From NCBI GenBank assembly GCA_043755865.1, contig JAYUSD010000054.1, positions 1 to 28,587 on the forward strand: 28,587 nt of DNA, in the 5' to 3' direction. The notes under the pieces are model-generated. The model worked only from the letters and a program-made list of their open reading frames with translations, ran no database searches and was not told the origin of the DNA. Origin of the DNA: JANMDU01 sp043755865 (lineage in GTDB: Bacteria; Pseudomonadota; Gammaproteobacteria; Burkholderiales; Burkholderiaceae_C). Shown here one piece after another: positions 1 to 7,748 of this stretch; the first letter of the stretch is position 1, and every line of letters starts with the position of its first letter. A program made the translations under genes and the position numbers.

Positions 1-524
1 TGCGCTATGACGATGTGCGCCAAACCAGTGTGTTTACCGGCAATGTGGTGATCACCAAGGGCACGATGGTGATCCGCGCGGATCGCGTGGAAGTGCGCCA
101 AGACAACGAAGGCTTTCAGTTTGGCACAGCCACTTCTACTGGCGGCAAACGCGCCTTCTTTCGGCAGAAACGCGACGGTAACGCGAATGGTGGCGATGAA
201 TGGATTGAAGGCGAAGGCGAGACCATTGTGTATGACGGCAAGGCCGATAACGTGAGTTTTAACCGCAATGCCACCCTGCGCCGCTTGCGAGGCGCAACAC
301 TCTCTGACGAAACCCAAGGCGCCTTGATCACGTATGACAACACCAGCGATGTATTTAATGTCTCAGGCGGCAATGCTGCCAGCGCTGGCAATCCCAGTGG
401 CCGTGTAAGAGCAGTTCTCAGCCCCAGAATAGTCACCACGCCTACACCTGTATCGCCTGCAACCCCAAGCTCTGGCGGCGCGCCGCTGCGGCCCAGCACA
501 AATCTGGGCGGGGAGAAAAAGTGA
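1..524 (+). CDS. lptA: LptA, LPS transport periplasmic protein (3' part)
   Basis: The reading frame is open from the first bases of the window, so the start lies upstream. The visible ~170 residues match the second half of an OstA/LptA-like jelly-roll protein: a repeated beta-strand pattern (TGNVVITKGTMVIRADRVEV, later EGEGETIVYDGKADNVSF) and a proline/serine-rich tail. In the family LptA bridges the inner-membrane LptBFGC complex to the outer-membrane LptDE and carries lipopolysaccharide across the periplasm. The stop overlaps the GTG start of lptB by 4 bp (GTGA), so the two are translationally coupled. Identification rests on both the beta-strand pattern and the lptB neighbour. Confidence 0.9.
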   Translation, partial: RYDDVRQTSVFTGNVVITKGTMVIRADRVEVRQDNEGFQFGTATSTGGKRAFFRQKRDGNANGGDEWIEGEGETIVYDGKADNVSFNRNATLRRLRGATLSDETQGALITYDNTSDVFNVSGGNAASAGNPSGRVRAVLSPRIVTTPTPVSPATPSSGGAPLRPSTNLGGEKK

Positions 525-1315
525 GCGGGGCAGCGCAGGCCGCACCGCAGCGCGCACTCAATCAGACGCCCGGCGTGCGCATGTTGGAAGCCCGTGGTTT
601 GCAGAAAAGTTATGGCGCCAGGCAGGTGGTCAAAGATGTGTCGCTCGCTGTTAAAGAAGGCGAGGTCGTAGGCCTGCTCGGGCCCAACGGCGCAGGCAAA
701 ACGACATCTTTTTACATGATCGTGGGCCTCGTACGCGCGGATGCTGGCGAGATCACGATCAATGGCCAAGCTGCGCAAAACATGCCGATCCACCGGCGCT
801 CGCGCATGGGGCTTTCCTATTTGCCGCAAGAGGCATCGATTTTCCGCAAACTCAACGTCACGGAAAACGTGCAGGCTGTGCTGGAGTTGCAGCGCGACGC
901 GCATGGCAAGCCATTGTCCAAGGCCGCACTCAATGAACAACTAGAGCAACTGCTCAAAGACTTGCGCGTGGATCATCTGCGCGATTCACCTGCGCTGGCG
1001 CTCTCCGGCGGCGAAAGGCGTCGCGTAGAAATTGCCCGGGCACTCGCCACAAATCCGCAATTCATCTTGCTCGATGAGCCCTTCGCCGGCATTGACCCGA
1101 TTGCTGTGATCGAGATTCAGCGCATTATTGGTTTCCTCAAAAGCCGAGGCATCGGCGTGTTGATCACTGATCACAATGTGCGCGAGACACTGGGTATTTG
1201 TGATCACGCCTACATCATCAGCGAAGGCCGCGTGCTCGCGCGCGGTACGCCTGCTGAGATTGTGGACAACCCAGACGTTCGCCGCGTTTATTTGGGCGAG
1301 CATTTCCGCATGTAG
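521..1315 (+). CDS. lptB: LptB, LPS export ABC transporter ATP-binding protein
   Basis: This is the cytoplasmic ATPase that powers lipopolysaccharide extraction from the inner membrane with LptF and LptG. All ABC motifs are present: Walker A GPNGAGKT, Q-loop region YLPQEASIF, signature LSGGERRRVE, Walker B FILLDEPFAGIDP and the switch histidine in LITDHNVRE. LptB-type ATPases are about 240 residues. The 264 residues here come from the GTG start that overlaps lptA. An internal ATG at 581 (MLEARGLQKSYG) would give the usual length, so the first 20 residues may not be translated. The order lptA-lptB-rpoN is common in beta- and gammaproteobacteria. Confidence 0.96.
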   Translation: MSGAAQAAPQRALNQTPGVRMLEARGLQKSYGARQVVKDVSLAVKEGEVVGLLGPNGAGKTTSFYMIVGLVRADAGEITINGQAAQNMPIHRRSRMGLSYLPQEASIFRKLNVTENVQAVLELQRDAHGKPLSKAALNEQLEQLLKDLRVDHLRDSPALALSGGERRRVEIARALATNPQFILLDEPFAGIDPIAVIEIQRIIGFLKSRGIGVLITDHNVRETLGICDHAYIISEGRVLARGTPAEIVDNPDVRRVYLGEHFRM

Positions 1316-1371
1316 CTCGCTGCGCGGCGCCATGACTTCATGGCTGCGCTTTGCTGCACACGGCACAACTT

Positions 1372-3009
1372 ATGAAACCGGGCTTAAGTCTTCGCGTCTC
1401 CCAGCATTTGGCGCTCACGCCGCAGTTGCAGCAATCGATTCGGCTGCTTCAGTTGTCCACGCTCGAACTCTCACAAGAGATTGAGCAGATGATTCAAGAC
1501 AATCCGTTTTTGGAGCAAGAGGAGCAAGAGTTGGCCTACGAGGAGCAAATTGCCACCGAGCGCAACCAACGCGATGACGAAAAACTGCGCCAAGAAGATT
1601 TAGAAGATTCTCACGATACTATAAATTTGATAGCATCTCGCGCAGATTCTATGCCGGCTACCAGCTCAAATGAGTATGAAAACAGTGCAGAAAACGAGAA
1701 TCACGCATCCAACAGTGATGAAACCGCCCCCACCACCGAGCCCACGGATTGGGAAGGCGATAACGCGAATGCCAGCGCCGATGACAGCAGCCATGATGTG
1801 GAGATGGGCATGGATGCTGGCACGAAGAGCGCGAGCGCCGCACAAGGCGAGGGCGATTACGACCCGACGGAAAACAACGCGTCAAGTATCACACTGCAAG
1901 AGCATCTGCACCGGCAAGCCCTGTCGCTTCGTTTGTCGGATGAAGACCGTGCGGCGCTGTATATGCTGATCGAATCGCTCAATGACGATGGCTATTTAGA
2001 AGATGATTTTGAGAGCTTGGCGCAAAGCTTAGGTGCGGCGACGCTCGAAGATGTGGAAGAGCTGATTGCGCGTTTTTCTATCGCGCTTAAATGGCTGCAA
2101 AATTTGGAGCCCATCGGCGTGGGTGCGCGCGATTTGGCCGAATGTATTACGCTTCAACTGCGCGCAAAATCCGAGTTTGCGCACAACGAGATTTTGCAAA
2201 CTGCCGCAAAGATTTTGAAGCATCCTCTGGAACTCTTGGCTCGGCGTGACGTCAAGCGACTCGTTCAGCTAACGCAAGCCGGCGCAGAATCTATCAAGCT
2301 TGCTATCGCAGTGATAGCAAAACTCGAGCCCAAGCCGGCGCGGCAATTCGCACAAGTCGAGCGCAATATCGTGATCCCGGATGTGATCGTGCGCAGCGAA
2401 AAGCGCCGTGGCCAAACCATCTTTGTGGCGCAGCTCAATACCGCCGTCATGCCCAAGCTGCATGTGAATGATTTGTATGCCAACGCCCTGGGTGGTTTTA
2501 AAGGCAGCAAAAAAACCGAGGCCGTGCAAGGCTTGCAAGGCCGCCTGCAAGAAGCGCGCTGGTTCATCAAAAATGTGCAGCAGCGCTTCGACACCATCCT
2601 GCGCGTAAGCCAAGCCATCATCGAGCGGCAAAGCAGCTTTTTCAAGCATGGCGCAGTGGCCATGCGCCCCCTCGTGTTGCGCGAAATCGCTGATGAAATC
2701 GGCATGCACGAATCCACCATCAGCCGCGTGACGACTGCCAAATACATGAGCACGCCCTACGGCACCTTCGAGCTCAAATATTTCTTCGGCTCAGCGCTAA
2801 CGACGGAGACAGGCGGAATCGCCTCTAGCACAGCCGTGCGCGAGCTCATCAAGCAATTCATCGATGCGGAAGCCAAAGCCAAACCACTCTCCGATAACGC
2901 GATTGCCGACATGCTGAAAGAACAAGGCATAGAATGCGCCCGCCGCACTGTGGCCAAATACAGAGAAGCCTTGAGAATTCCCGTCACCAGTCTGCGCAAA
3001 ACCCTTTGA
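1372..3009 (+). CDS. rpoN: RNA polymerase sigma-54 factor RpoN
   Basis: Sigma-54 recognises -24/-12 promoters and needs an enhancer-binding ATPase. The N-terminal glutamine-rich region I (LALTPQLQQSIRLLQLSTLE), the core-binding region, the HTH and the C-terminal RpoN box (ARRTVAKYREALRIP) are all visible. The ATG at 1372 is preferred over the TTG at 1351 because family members begin MKxGLxLRxSQ. At 545 residues it is longer than the usual ~480-500. The excess lies in the acidic region II linker (residues ~60-190), which includes one copy of the dispersed element; a second copy sits near residues 302-317. It is directly relevant to the two sigma-54 pilin promoters at 6412 and 7095. Confidence 0.97.
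   Translation: MKPGLSLRVSQHLALTPQLQQSIRLLQLSTLELSQEIEQMIQDNPFLEQEEQELAYEEQIATERNQRDDEKLRQEDLEDSHDTINLIASRADSMPATSSNEYENSAENENHASNSDETAPTTEPTDWEGDNANASADDSSHDVEMGMDAGTKSASAAQGEGDYDPTENNASSITLQEHLHRQALSLRLSDEDRAALYMLIESLNDDGYLEDDFESLAQSLGAATLEDVEELIARFSIALKWLQNLEPIGVGARDLAECITLQLRAKSEFAHNEILQTAAKILKHPLELLARRDVKRLVQLTQAGAESIKLAIAVIAKLEPKPARQFAQVERNIVIPDVIVRSEKRRGQTIFVAQLNTAVMPKLHVNDLYANALGGFKGSKKTEAVQGLQGRLQEARWFIKNVQQRFDTILRVSQAIIERQSSFFKHGAVAMRPLVLREIADEIGMHESTISRVTTAKYMSTPYGTFELKYFFGSALTTETGGIASSTAVRELIKQFIDAEAKAKPLSDNAIADMLKEQGIECARRTVAKYREALRIPVTSLRKTL
1619..1670 (+). repeat. Dispersed intragenic element, copy 1 (in rpoN, forward)
   Basis: The core runs TTGATAGCATCTCGCGCAG then ATTCTATGCCGGCTACC. 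Read in the rpoN frame it gives LIASRADSMPAT, within the poorly conserved acidic linker. It matches copy 9 (27531) base for base over CGCGCAGATTCTATGCC. Confidence 0.85.
2276..2325 (-). repeat. Dispersed intragenic element, copy 2 (in rpoN, reverse)
   Basis: The reverse complement reads TGCTAT, then ATAGCA, eight bases, AGATTCT, two bases, GCCGGCTT, with the same spacing as the forward copies. In the rpoN frame it gives QAGAESIKLAIAVIA, which still fits the normal RpoN alignment (helix before LEPKPARQF). It is more diverged than the others, so it may be partly chance resemblance. Confidence 0.5.
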
Positions 3010-3018
3010 GCGCCAAGA

Positions 3019-3114
3019 GGAATTAAATGGGGTCGGATCACAATTCATGGGCAATGATGCATCCGGCGCGAACCTAAGCTCAGACGAAATTGTGCTCCGA
3101 CCCCATTTAATTCC
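3019..3114. repeat. Long inverted repeat, REP/RAYT-type intergenic element
   Basis: A 27-bp arm at 3019-3045 (begins GGAATTAAATGGGGTCGGA) is repeated inverted at 3088-3114 with one mismatch, around a 42-bp centre. It fills the rpoN to methyltransferase gap. The GGGGTCGGA/TCCGACCCC ends resemble, from memory, dispersed palindromes found near REP-associated tyrosine transposases; one such transposase is at 7965. It could also act as a bidirectional terminator or mRNA stabiliser. Confidence 0.85.
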
Positions 3115-3138
3115 GCTCCCCCGCAGAAGCCAAACAAA

Positions 3139-4839
3139 ATGAACAACCTCCATCTTTTCCTCCCCTGCGCAGGCGGCGTTGAAACTTATCTCGCCGACGA
3201 AGCCGCCAAAATCATCGGCGATAGTGAGGCGATTCAACAGCAAATGGGCGGCGTAGCCGTCAAAGCCAGTTGGCGCCAAGCCCTCCAACTCAACCTCCAC
3301 AGCCGCTTAGCCAGCCGCGTCCTCGTAGGCGTGATGCAAAGACCGTATAAAAGCGAAGATGACATTTACGAAGCCGCCTGCGATGTCGCCTGGGAAATTT
3401 GGTTCACCCAAAAGCAAACCTTCAAAATCGACATCACCGCCACACGCAGCCCCCTCAAGAGCCTTAATTTCGCCGCATTAAGGGTCAAAGACGCCATCTG
3501 CGACCGCTTCCGCCACAAAACCGGCGATCGCCCGAGCGTCGATACGCAGCGGCCTGATGCACGCGTTTATGTACACCTCAGTGCTGAGCATGTCAGCCTG
3601 TATGTCGATACCAGCGGCGAGCCGCTGTTTAAACGCGGCTGGCGGCAAGACAAAGGCGATGCGCCGCTCAAAGAAACCTTGGCCGCCGCCATGCTCGCTG
3701 CCAGCGGCTGGTGGGATATCAAAGGCGCAGGGTCGGCTGGCGCTGCAATGGGTAGCGAAGTATCAGGCGATTCAAGGGTCGGCCATACCGCGCCATCCTC
3801 TTTCCCCGCGCTGTACGACCCCTGCTGCGGCAGCGGCACGATCCTGATCGAAGCCGCACAAATCGCCCTCGGCATTCCATCTGGCAGCCAACGCCGCTTC
3901 GGCTTCGAGCGCCTCCTGCCGTATCAAGCGCATGTGTGGGATGCTATGAAATCAGAAGCACTCCGCGCAGTAGATACGCCGGCTAGTGGCACAAAAGATA
4001 TAAAAAACAGCCAAAAACTAGACATCTACGGCTCAGACGTCTCCTTCCGAATGGTCGATTTCGCCCAGCGCAACGCCGATCTCGCAGGCGTAGGGCATGT
4101 CATCCAACTGCGCGGCGGCGACGCCCTAGAGCGCAAACCGCCCTGCGATGTGCCGCCGCAGGGCGCATTCATCGTCACCAATCCGCCGTATGGCGAGCGA
4201 ATCGAAGTGGCGGGCGTGGCGGGCGCGTCACATCAAGGGCGGGGTGCTGGTATCGGTACCGGTCAAGATTCACGCGCCGCGCCGCGCGTGCATACTGTTC
4301 GTTCAAATAGTAGTCTACGCCCGATACCAAGTAATCTGCCGCGCGATCAACAACGCGACCAACACGGCAATCAACACCGCGATCTGCCACTTGATCAACG
4401 CCGGCAAGATTCGCGTGAAAGTTCCTCTGAGAATCCGTACGAGAGCCCGGTCGACCGCGCGCGCGGCGGCCCTCGCGACACGCCCCGCGACGAATTTGAT
4501 CGCCCAATCTATCCCGATGAGCAGGCTGTGCATGCAGGCGGCAACGTGCGAGCTGACCGCGCCCCGCGTGAAACTGCTGAATTCAACCCCACCGAAGGCG
4601 ATTTCTTCCTCCAACTCTCCACCCATTGGAAAACCCATTTCGACGGCTGGCAAGCCCACCTCCTCGTCCCTGACATGAAGCTCCCCGGCAAAATGCGCCT
4701 CAAAGAAACCCGCAGAGTCCCCCTATGGAACGGCCCCATCGAATGCCGCCTCTTCCGATTCGATATTCAAGGCCGGCGGGTAGCGATTGAGGTGCGAGTT
4801 GATCCCTCCGATCAATCCGGGCAAAATCAAGTGCTATGA
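3139..4839 (+). CDS. THUMP-domain class I SAM-dependent RNA methyltransferase (RlmL N-terminal-like)
   Basis: Predicted to methylate guanine N2 in 23S rRNA, as RlmL does. An N-terminal THUMP-type region (residues ~1-165, e.g. FKIDITATRSPLKSLNFA) is followed by a Rossmann methyltransferase domain with the SAM motif DPCCGSGT and the catalytic TNPPYGER. The C-terminal block (FFLQLSTHWK to ECRLFRFDI) matches the family. Family members are ~400-430 residues; this one has 566. The excess is mainly ~130 low-complexity, R/D/Q/P-rich residues between the NPPY motif (~350) and residue ~489, including five 12-bp repeats. A smaller insert precedes DPCCGSG, and one dispersed element lies at residues ~269-288. 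The frame is intact, so the protein is probably made; folding around the insertion is uncertain. Confidence 0.88.
   Translation: MNNLHLFLPCAGGVETYLADEAAKIIGDSEAIQQQMGGVAVKASWRQALQLNLHSRLASRVLVGVMQRPYKSEDDIYEAACDVAWEIWFTQKQTFKIDITATRSPLKSLNFAALRVKDAICDRFRHKTGDRPSVDTQRPDARVYVHLSAEHVSLYVDTSGEPLFKRGWRQDKGDAPLKETLAAAMLAASGWWDIKGAGSAGAAMGSEVSGDSRVGHTAPSSFPALYDPCCGSGTILIEAAQIALGIPSGSQRRFGFERLLPYQAHVWDAMKSEALRAVDTPASGTKDIKNSQKLDIYGSDVSFRMVDFAQRNADLAGVGHVIQLRGGDALERKPPCDVPPQGAFIVTNPPYGERIEVAGVAGASHQGRGAGIGTGQDSRAAPRVHTVRSNSSLRPIPSNLPRDQQRDQHGNQHRDLPLDQRRQDSRESSSENPYESPVDRARGGPRDTPRDEFDRPIYPDEQAVHAGGNVRADRAPRETAEFNPTEGDFFLQLSTHWKTHFDGWQAHLLVPDMKLPGKMRLKETRRVPLWNGPIECRLFRFDIQGRRVAIEVRVDPSDQSGQNQVL
3943..4000 (+). 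repeat. Dispersed intragenic element, copy 3 (in methyltransferase, forward)
   Basis: GAAGCACTCCGCGCAG followed by TAGATACGCCGGCTAGTGGC. In the gene frame it gives EALRAVDTPASG, aligning codon for codon with copies 1, 7, 8 and 9. The A-rich right flank is also shared. Confidence 0.82.
4342..4401 (+). repeat. 12-bp minisatellite inside the methyltransferase gene
   Basis: Five degenerate 12-bp units (CGCGATCAACAA, CGCGACCAACAC, GGCAATCAACAC, and two weaker ones) encode four-residue repeats such as RDQQ, RDQH and GNQH. They lie in the long low-complexity insertion. The reverse complement resembles units of the array at 12832. Confidence 0.75.
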
Positions 4840-5096
4840 ACCATCGCCACCTTAATCACCAGCGCTATACGCTTGCCGCGATTGACGATGTGATCGTGCG
4901 TGGCAATTGGCAAGATTGGCAAGAGCTGCGCAGCCATGCACTGGCACAGCCCGAGCTGTTAGAAAAACTCGTCCAAATCTGCTTGCCTCAAACCCAAGAG
5001 CCCACAGCTCAACGCCATCATTTTTGGCGCAATTACGCCAAATCGCATCTACCCGGTGAGAAGGCTGAAGTACGTTTGTGGTCTCAAGCTGAATAA
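4836..5096 (+). CDS. Small conserved-looking protein of unknown function
   Basis: An 86-residue ORF whose ATG overlaps the methyltransferase stop by 4 bp (ATGA), so it is likely co-translated. The sequence is hydrophilic, rich in His, Gln and Trp (NWQDWQELRSHALAQPELLE; HHFWRNYAKSHLP), and has no signal peptide or membrane segment. I do not recognise a family. The start of the protein looks helical, like a short HEAT/TPR-like pair, but this is only an impression. Its 3' end overlaps the convergent PIN toxin gene by 13 bp. Confidence 0.6.
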   Translation: MNHRHLNHQRYTLAAIDDVIVRGNWQDWQELRSHALAQPELLEKLVQICLPQTQEPTAQRHHFWRNYAKSHLPGEKAEVRLWSQAE

Positions 5097-5512
5097 AGTG
5101 CGATCCCCGCACGCTTGCAGGCGGAGGCCAAGCCTTTATCAAGCGTCGCAACGGGGTAGCCCGTCTCCAGAGCAGCAGCTAAATATTGCGAATCGTAGCC
5201 TTGCACATTGTACTGATAAGCAAAGCGAGTGATACCAGCTACAGTGAACATCGTGCGCTGCGGCACAATTTTCGAGACATACAGGTCAATGTATTCGCCC
5301 ATTTCAGAGATTTTGACCGATGGCGTTTTGATTCTGCGCCCTCTTTTGAGCAAAACATATGCGGCTTCATAGGCCAATACGTCAGGCGCATACAGGCTAA
5401 TCACACGGCTGAAGGCGCTTTCATAGATGGCCAAACAATGTTCATCAGCTTGCGTGCTGGTCTTGAAAAACCAGCCTACAACTATGCTTGCATCAACGAT
5501 AACCTGATTCAC
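5084..5512 (-). CDS. vapC: PIN-domain toxin, VapC type
   Basis: VapC toxins are Mg-dependent RNases that usually cut tRNA or rRNA. The 142 residues carry the PIN acidic pattern: VDASIVVGWF (first Asp), YEAAYVLL (Glu), GYDSQYLAAA (Asp) and ATLDKGLA (Asp). The start is GTG at 5512, overlapping the 3' end of the upstream antitoxin gene by 20 bp, as is usual for vapBC operons. The length is normal for the family. It converges on the small gene at 4836. Confidence 0.88.
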   Translation of the reverse strand: MNQVIVDASIVVGWFFKTSTQADEHCLAIYESAFSRVISLYAPDVLAYEAAYVLLKRGRRIKTPSVKISEMGEYIDLYVSKIVPQRTMFTVAGITRFAYQYNVQGYDSQYLAAALETGYPVATLDKGLASACKRAGIALYSA

Positions 5513-5711
5513 GTAGTTTGCTGATCAAGTCAGAAGTTGATTTATAGCCCTTCGGCAAACTCAAGGTTTGAAAGAGTAGATGGCGCTTGGCGTGTAATTG
5601 ATCAGCACGCTTTTGATCGAATGCTTTATTTTCAAACACAATCATTTCTGCCTTGGCAGGCTTTTCTGCAACGCGTCTCTTTGACTTACTGGTAGCGGTT
5701 AAGGTTGTCAT
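5493..5711 (-). CDS. Antitoxin partner of the PIN toxin (VapB-like)
   Basis: A 72-residue Lys/Arg-rich protein directly upstream of and overlapping the PIN toxin gene. The ATG at 5711 is chosen because AAGGAG sits at good spacing before it; an upstream ATG at 5729 has no such site. It ends KLRESGYR. I cannot assign a DNA-binding fold from sequence alone, so the antitoxin role is inferred from position, size and charge. Confidence 0.75.
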   Translation of the reverse strand: MTTLTATSKSKRRVAEKPAKAEMIVFENKAFDQKRADQLHAKRHLLFQTLSLPKGYKSTSDLISKLRESGYR

Positions 5712-5776
5712 CACTAGCTCCTTATTCATATTCTACGATGCTGTTAAGTGGCATCGGCAACTGATAAAAATGCATC

Positions 5777-6253
5777 ATGTCCTCACTCACGCCTATCGTC
5801 ATCCTAGACACTAACATCGTCCTAGACCTTTTCCTCTTCTCTGACCCCCGCACAACCCTCCTGCTCGAACAACTGCAGTTCGGCCAGCTCATCTGGCAAG
5901 CCACACCCCACATGCGCAACGAATTAGAGCGTGTGCTAACTTACGCGCACATTAAAGCCAAACTTGCCTTGTATAAAAAATTCGCCGCCGACATCCTGCA
6001 AGCCTTTGACGAATCCGCCAAGCTAACCCAAGCGCCCACCACCAAGGCCCCTTACACCTGCAAAGACCCAGACGACCAAGCCTTCATCGACTTGGCTTGT
6101 CATTTAGCTGCCCAAGCAAATACGGCATCCCCATGCGCCGATCTAACCAAAGCCCGGAAAATCCACCTCATCAGTAAAGACAAAGCCGTTACCTCCATGC
6201 GCAAAAGGCTTGAAAAACTGTCAGTGATTGTCACAACGACACATATGGCGTGA
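5777..6253 (+). CDS. PIN-family putative toxin component (TIGR00305-like)
   Basis: A 158-residue protein with the PIN motifs ILDTNIVLDL (Asp), RNELERVL (Glu), DPDDQAFIDLA (Asp) and LISKDKAV (Asp). The arrangement matches the family annotated as 'putative toxin-antitoxin system toxin component, PIN family', which commonly lacks a linked antitoxin in betaproteobacteria. It is transcribed divergently from the vapBC pair across a 65-bp gap. No antitoxin ORF is seen beside it. Confidence 0.82.
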   Translation: MSSLTPIVILDTNIVLDLFLFSDPRTTLLLEQLQFGQLIWQATPHMRNELERVLTYAHIKAKLALYKKFAADILQAFDESAKLTQAPTTKAPYTCKDPDDQAFIDLACHLAAQANTASPCADLTKARKIHLISKDKAVTSMRKRLEKLSVIVTTTHMA

Positions 6254-6265
6254 CAAAAACGTCAC
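6250..6265. promoter_or_regulatory. GTGAC/GTCAC dyad upstream of the first pilin gene
   Basis: A perfect 5-bp dyad (GTGAC AAAAAC GTCAC) spans the end of the PIN gene, about 160 bp before the sigma-54 promoter. Sigma-54 activators such as PilR bind upstream at this sort of distance, so it could be an activator site. That is speculation from position only. Confidence 0.3.
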
Positions 6266-6411
6266 TTAGTTAACTTGAGTTCATCGTTTGTTGGGCCGTC
6301 GCAGCTCAATGGATTAATTGTCAAGAATCCCGCGCAGCGAAATAGCCAATAAGTTCACACTGCCCGCAGATAGAGACGGATATTTACCACAAAACACTCA
6401 GCGCAAATAAG

Positions 6412-6428
6412 TTGGCACGCGGGTTGCA
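6412..6428 (+). promoter_or_regulatory. Sigma-54 (-24/-12) promoter of pilin gene 1
   Basis: TTGGCACGCGGGTTGCA matches the consensus TGGCAC-N5-TTGCA exactly, with ten bases between the invariant GG (6414-6415) and GC (6426-6427). Transcription should start near 6439-6441, about 27 bases before the ATG at 6467. Confidence 0.93.
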
Positions 6429-6466
6429 ATACTTAATCGCTTTTATTCACTTTTATGGAGATTTTT

Positions 6467-7009
6467 ATGAAACGTAATATTCAAAAGGGTTTTACCCTGA
6501 TCGAGTTGATGATCGTGGTTGCGATTATCGGTATCTTGGCTGCGATTGCATTGCCACAGTATCAAACTTACATCGCCAAGACGCAAGTCTCACGTGTAAT
6601 GGGTGAGGTGGGCAGTCTCAAAACTGCAGTTGATCAGTGTATTCTGAAAGGTGATCTTTCTGCAACGATTCACTCAAACCTACCAGTTGGCACACAGCCT
6701 GGTGCAGGAGAATGTGTTCTTGAAGCAAATCCATCCACCATCCAAACTGGTGCGGTGCAAGGCGGTGGAGCTGCTGTTACAGCGAACGTGAATGGCTACT
6801 CACAGCTCTTGCTAGGTACAGCCGCAGCTGCTGGTCGTGCAACCCTGATTGGCACTTTTGGCAATGGCGCATCTACTGCTTTGACCGTTAACACCAGCCG
6901 AGTTCAGTGGCGTCGCGATGGCAATGGCACTTGGTCATGCGAATCTACCGCTGAAGCTAAATACCTTCCCAACGGTTGTACCCGAGTTGCTACATTGACA
7001 GTGCTCTGA
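6467..7009 (+). CDS. pilA: Type IV major pilin PilA (copy 1)
   Basis: The prepilin begins with a short basic leader ending in Gly, then the N-methylated Phe of mature pilin: MKRNIQKG/FTLIELMIVV, with the conserved Glu5 after the cleavage point. The hydrophobic helix (VVAIIGILAAIALPQYQTYI) drives pilus assembly. Four cysteines (DQC, GEC, WSC, NGC) and the end KYLPNGC fit group I pilins with a C-terminal disulfide loop. The ATG at 6467 is used, not 6455, because GGAG lies 6 bases before it and the second pilin gene starts identically. Expression is sigma-54-dependent (promoter at 6412), and the transcript ends at the terminator at 7036. Confidence 0.95.
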   Translation: MKRNIQKGFTLIELMIVVAIIGILAAIALPQYQTYIAKTQVSRVMGEVGSLKTAVDQCILKGDLSATIHSNLPVGTQPGAGECVLEANPSTIQTGAVQGGGAAVTANVNGYSQLLLGTAAAAGRATLIGTFGNGASTALTVNTSRVQWRRDGNGTWSCESTAEAKYLPNGCTRVATLTVL

Positions 7010-7035
7010 TTTTTGAACATTTTCAATTGAAATTC

Positions 7036-7065
7036 AAAAGAGGGGCCTTGCCCCTCTTTTTTTTT
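7036..7065 (+). terminator. Rho-independent terminator of pilin gene 1
   Basis: AAAAGAGGGGC, loop CTT, GCCCCTCTTTT, followed by a run of T: an 11-bp perfect stem and an uninterrupted T tract 27 bases after the stop codon. Confidence 0.95.
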
Positions 7066-7094
7066 AGCGTTGTAAATCAGACTACTAACATTCA

Positions 7095-7111
7095 TTGGCA
7101 TGCCAGTTGCA
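7095..7111 (+). promoter_or_regulatory. Sigma-54 (-24/-12) promoter of pilin gene 2
   Basis: TTGGCATGCCAGTTGCA fits the sigma-54 consensus with the correct ten-base GG-to-GC spacing (7097-7098 and 7109-7110). It makes the second pilin gene an independent transcription unit, likely under the same activator as copy 1. Confidence 0.92.
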
Positions 7112-7147
7112 ATCGTGAAAACTTTCACACGCTCGTAGGAGATTTTT

Positions 7148-7690
7148 ATGAAGCGTAATATTCAAAAGGGTTTTACCCTGATCGAGCTGATGATCGTGGT
7201 GGCGATTATCGGTATTTTGGCAGCCATCGCCCTGCCTCAGTATCAAACCTACATTGTCAAGACGCAAATCTCCCGCGTCATGGGCGAGGCTGGCAGCCTG
7301 AAAACCTCCGCAGATCAATGTGCAATGCGCGGAGATATTACCGGAACAGTTTTCTCCAATGTGCCAGTAGGCAATACGACCCCAATTGTGGGGGATTGTA
7401 TTCTTGAAGCCAATCCTTCCACAATCGTTGCTGGTGTTCTTCAGGGCGGTGTTGGGGCTGCTGTTAATAACAACGGCTATGTGCAAGGTACGTTTGGAAC
7501 TGGAGCTGCTGGTGGGCGTGTCACCTTGATTGCCACTTTCGGCAATGCTGCTGCCGCTGTTTTGACAACAGGCTCCACACAACTCCAATGGCGTCGTACT
7601 GCAGATGGCGCTTGGACATGCGAAACAACTGCGGATCAAAAATATGTCCCAAGCGGATGCGCACGTGTAGCGGCGCTGACCGCACTCTGA
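7148..7690 (+). CDS. pilA: Type IV major pilin PilA (copy 2)
   Basis: This 180-residue prepilin is the same length as copy 1 and almost identical through the leader, N-terminal helix and first ~50 residues (leader MKRNIQKG, then FTLIELMIVV). The C-terminal half differs strongly but keeps the four cysteines (DQC, GDC, WTC, SGC) and the end KYVPSGC. It has the same Shine-Dalgarno context as copy 1 (GGAGATTTTTATG). A tandem duplication followed by divergence of the exposed head, or gene conversion of the 5' end, would explain the pattern. It carries its own sigma-54 promoter and terminator. Confidence 0.95.
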   Translation: MKRNIQKGFTLIELMIVVAIIGILAAIALPQYQTYIVKTQISRVMGEAGSLKTSADQCAMRGDITGTVFSNVPVGNTTPIVGDCILEANPSTIVAGVLQGGVGAAVNNNGYVQGTFGTGAAGGRVTLIATFGNAAAAVLTTGSTQLQWRRTADGAWTCETTADQKYVPSGCARVAALTAL

Positions 7691-7720
7691 TTTTTCGATC
7701 TATTTTTTTGATTAAGAATA

Positions 7721-7748
7721 TAAAGAGGGGCTACGCCACTCTTTTTTT
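7721..7748 (+). terminator. Rho-independent terminator of pilin gene 2
   Basis: AAAGAGGGGC, loop TAC, GCCACTCTTT and a T tract. The stem has one mismatch compared with the terminator after copy 1, which it closely resembles. Confidence 0.88.

Noticed and set aside
116..940. Minus-strand ORF of 274 codons
   Set aside because: It lies opposite lptA and lptB, which carry all family motifs; it is a shadow frame.
1351..1371. Upstream TTG start for rpoN
   Set aside because: It adds seven residues not found in the family; the ATG at 1372 gives the canonical N-terminus.
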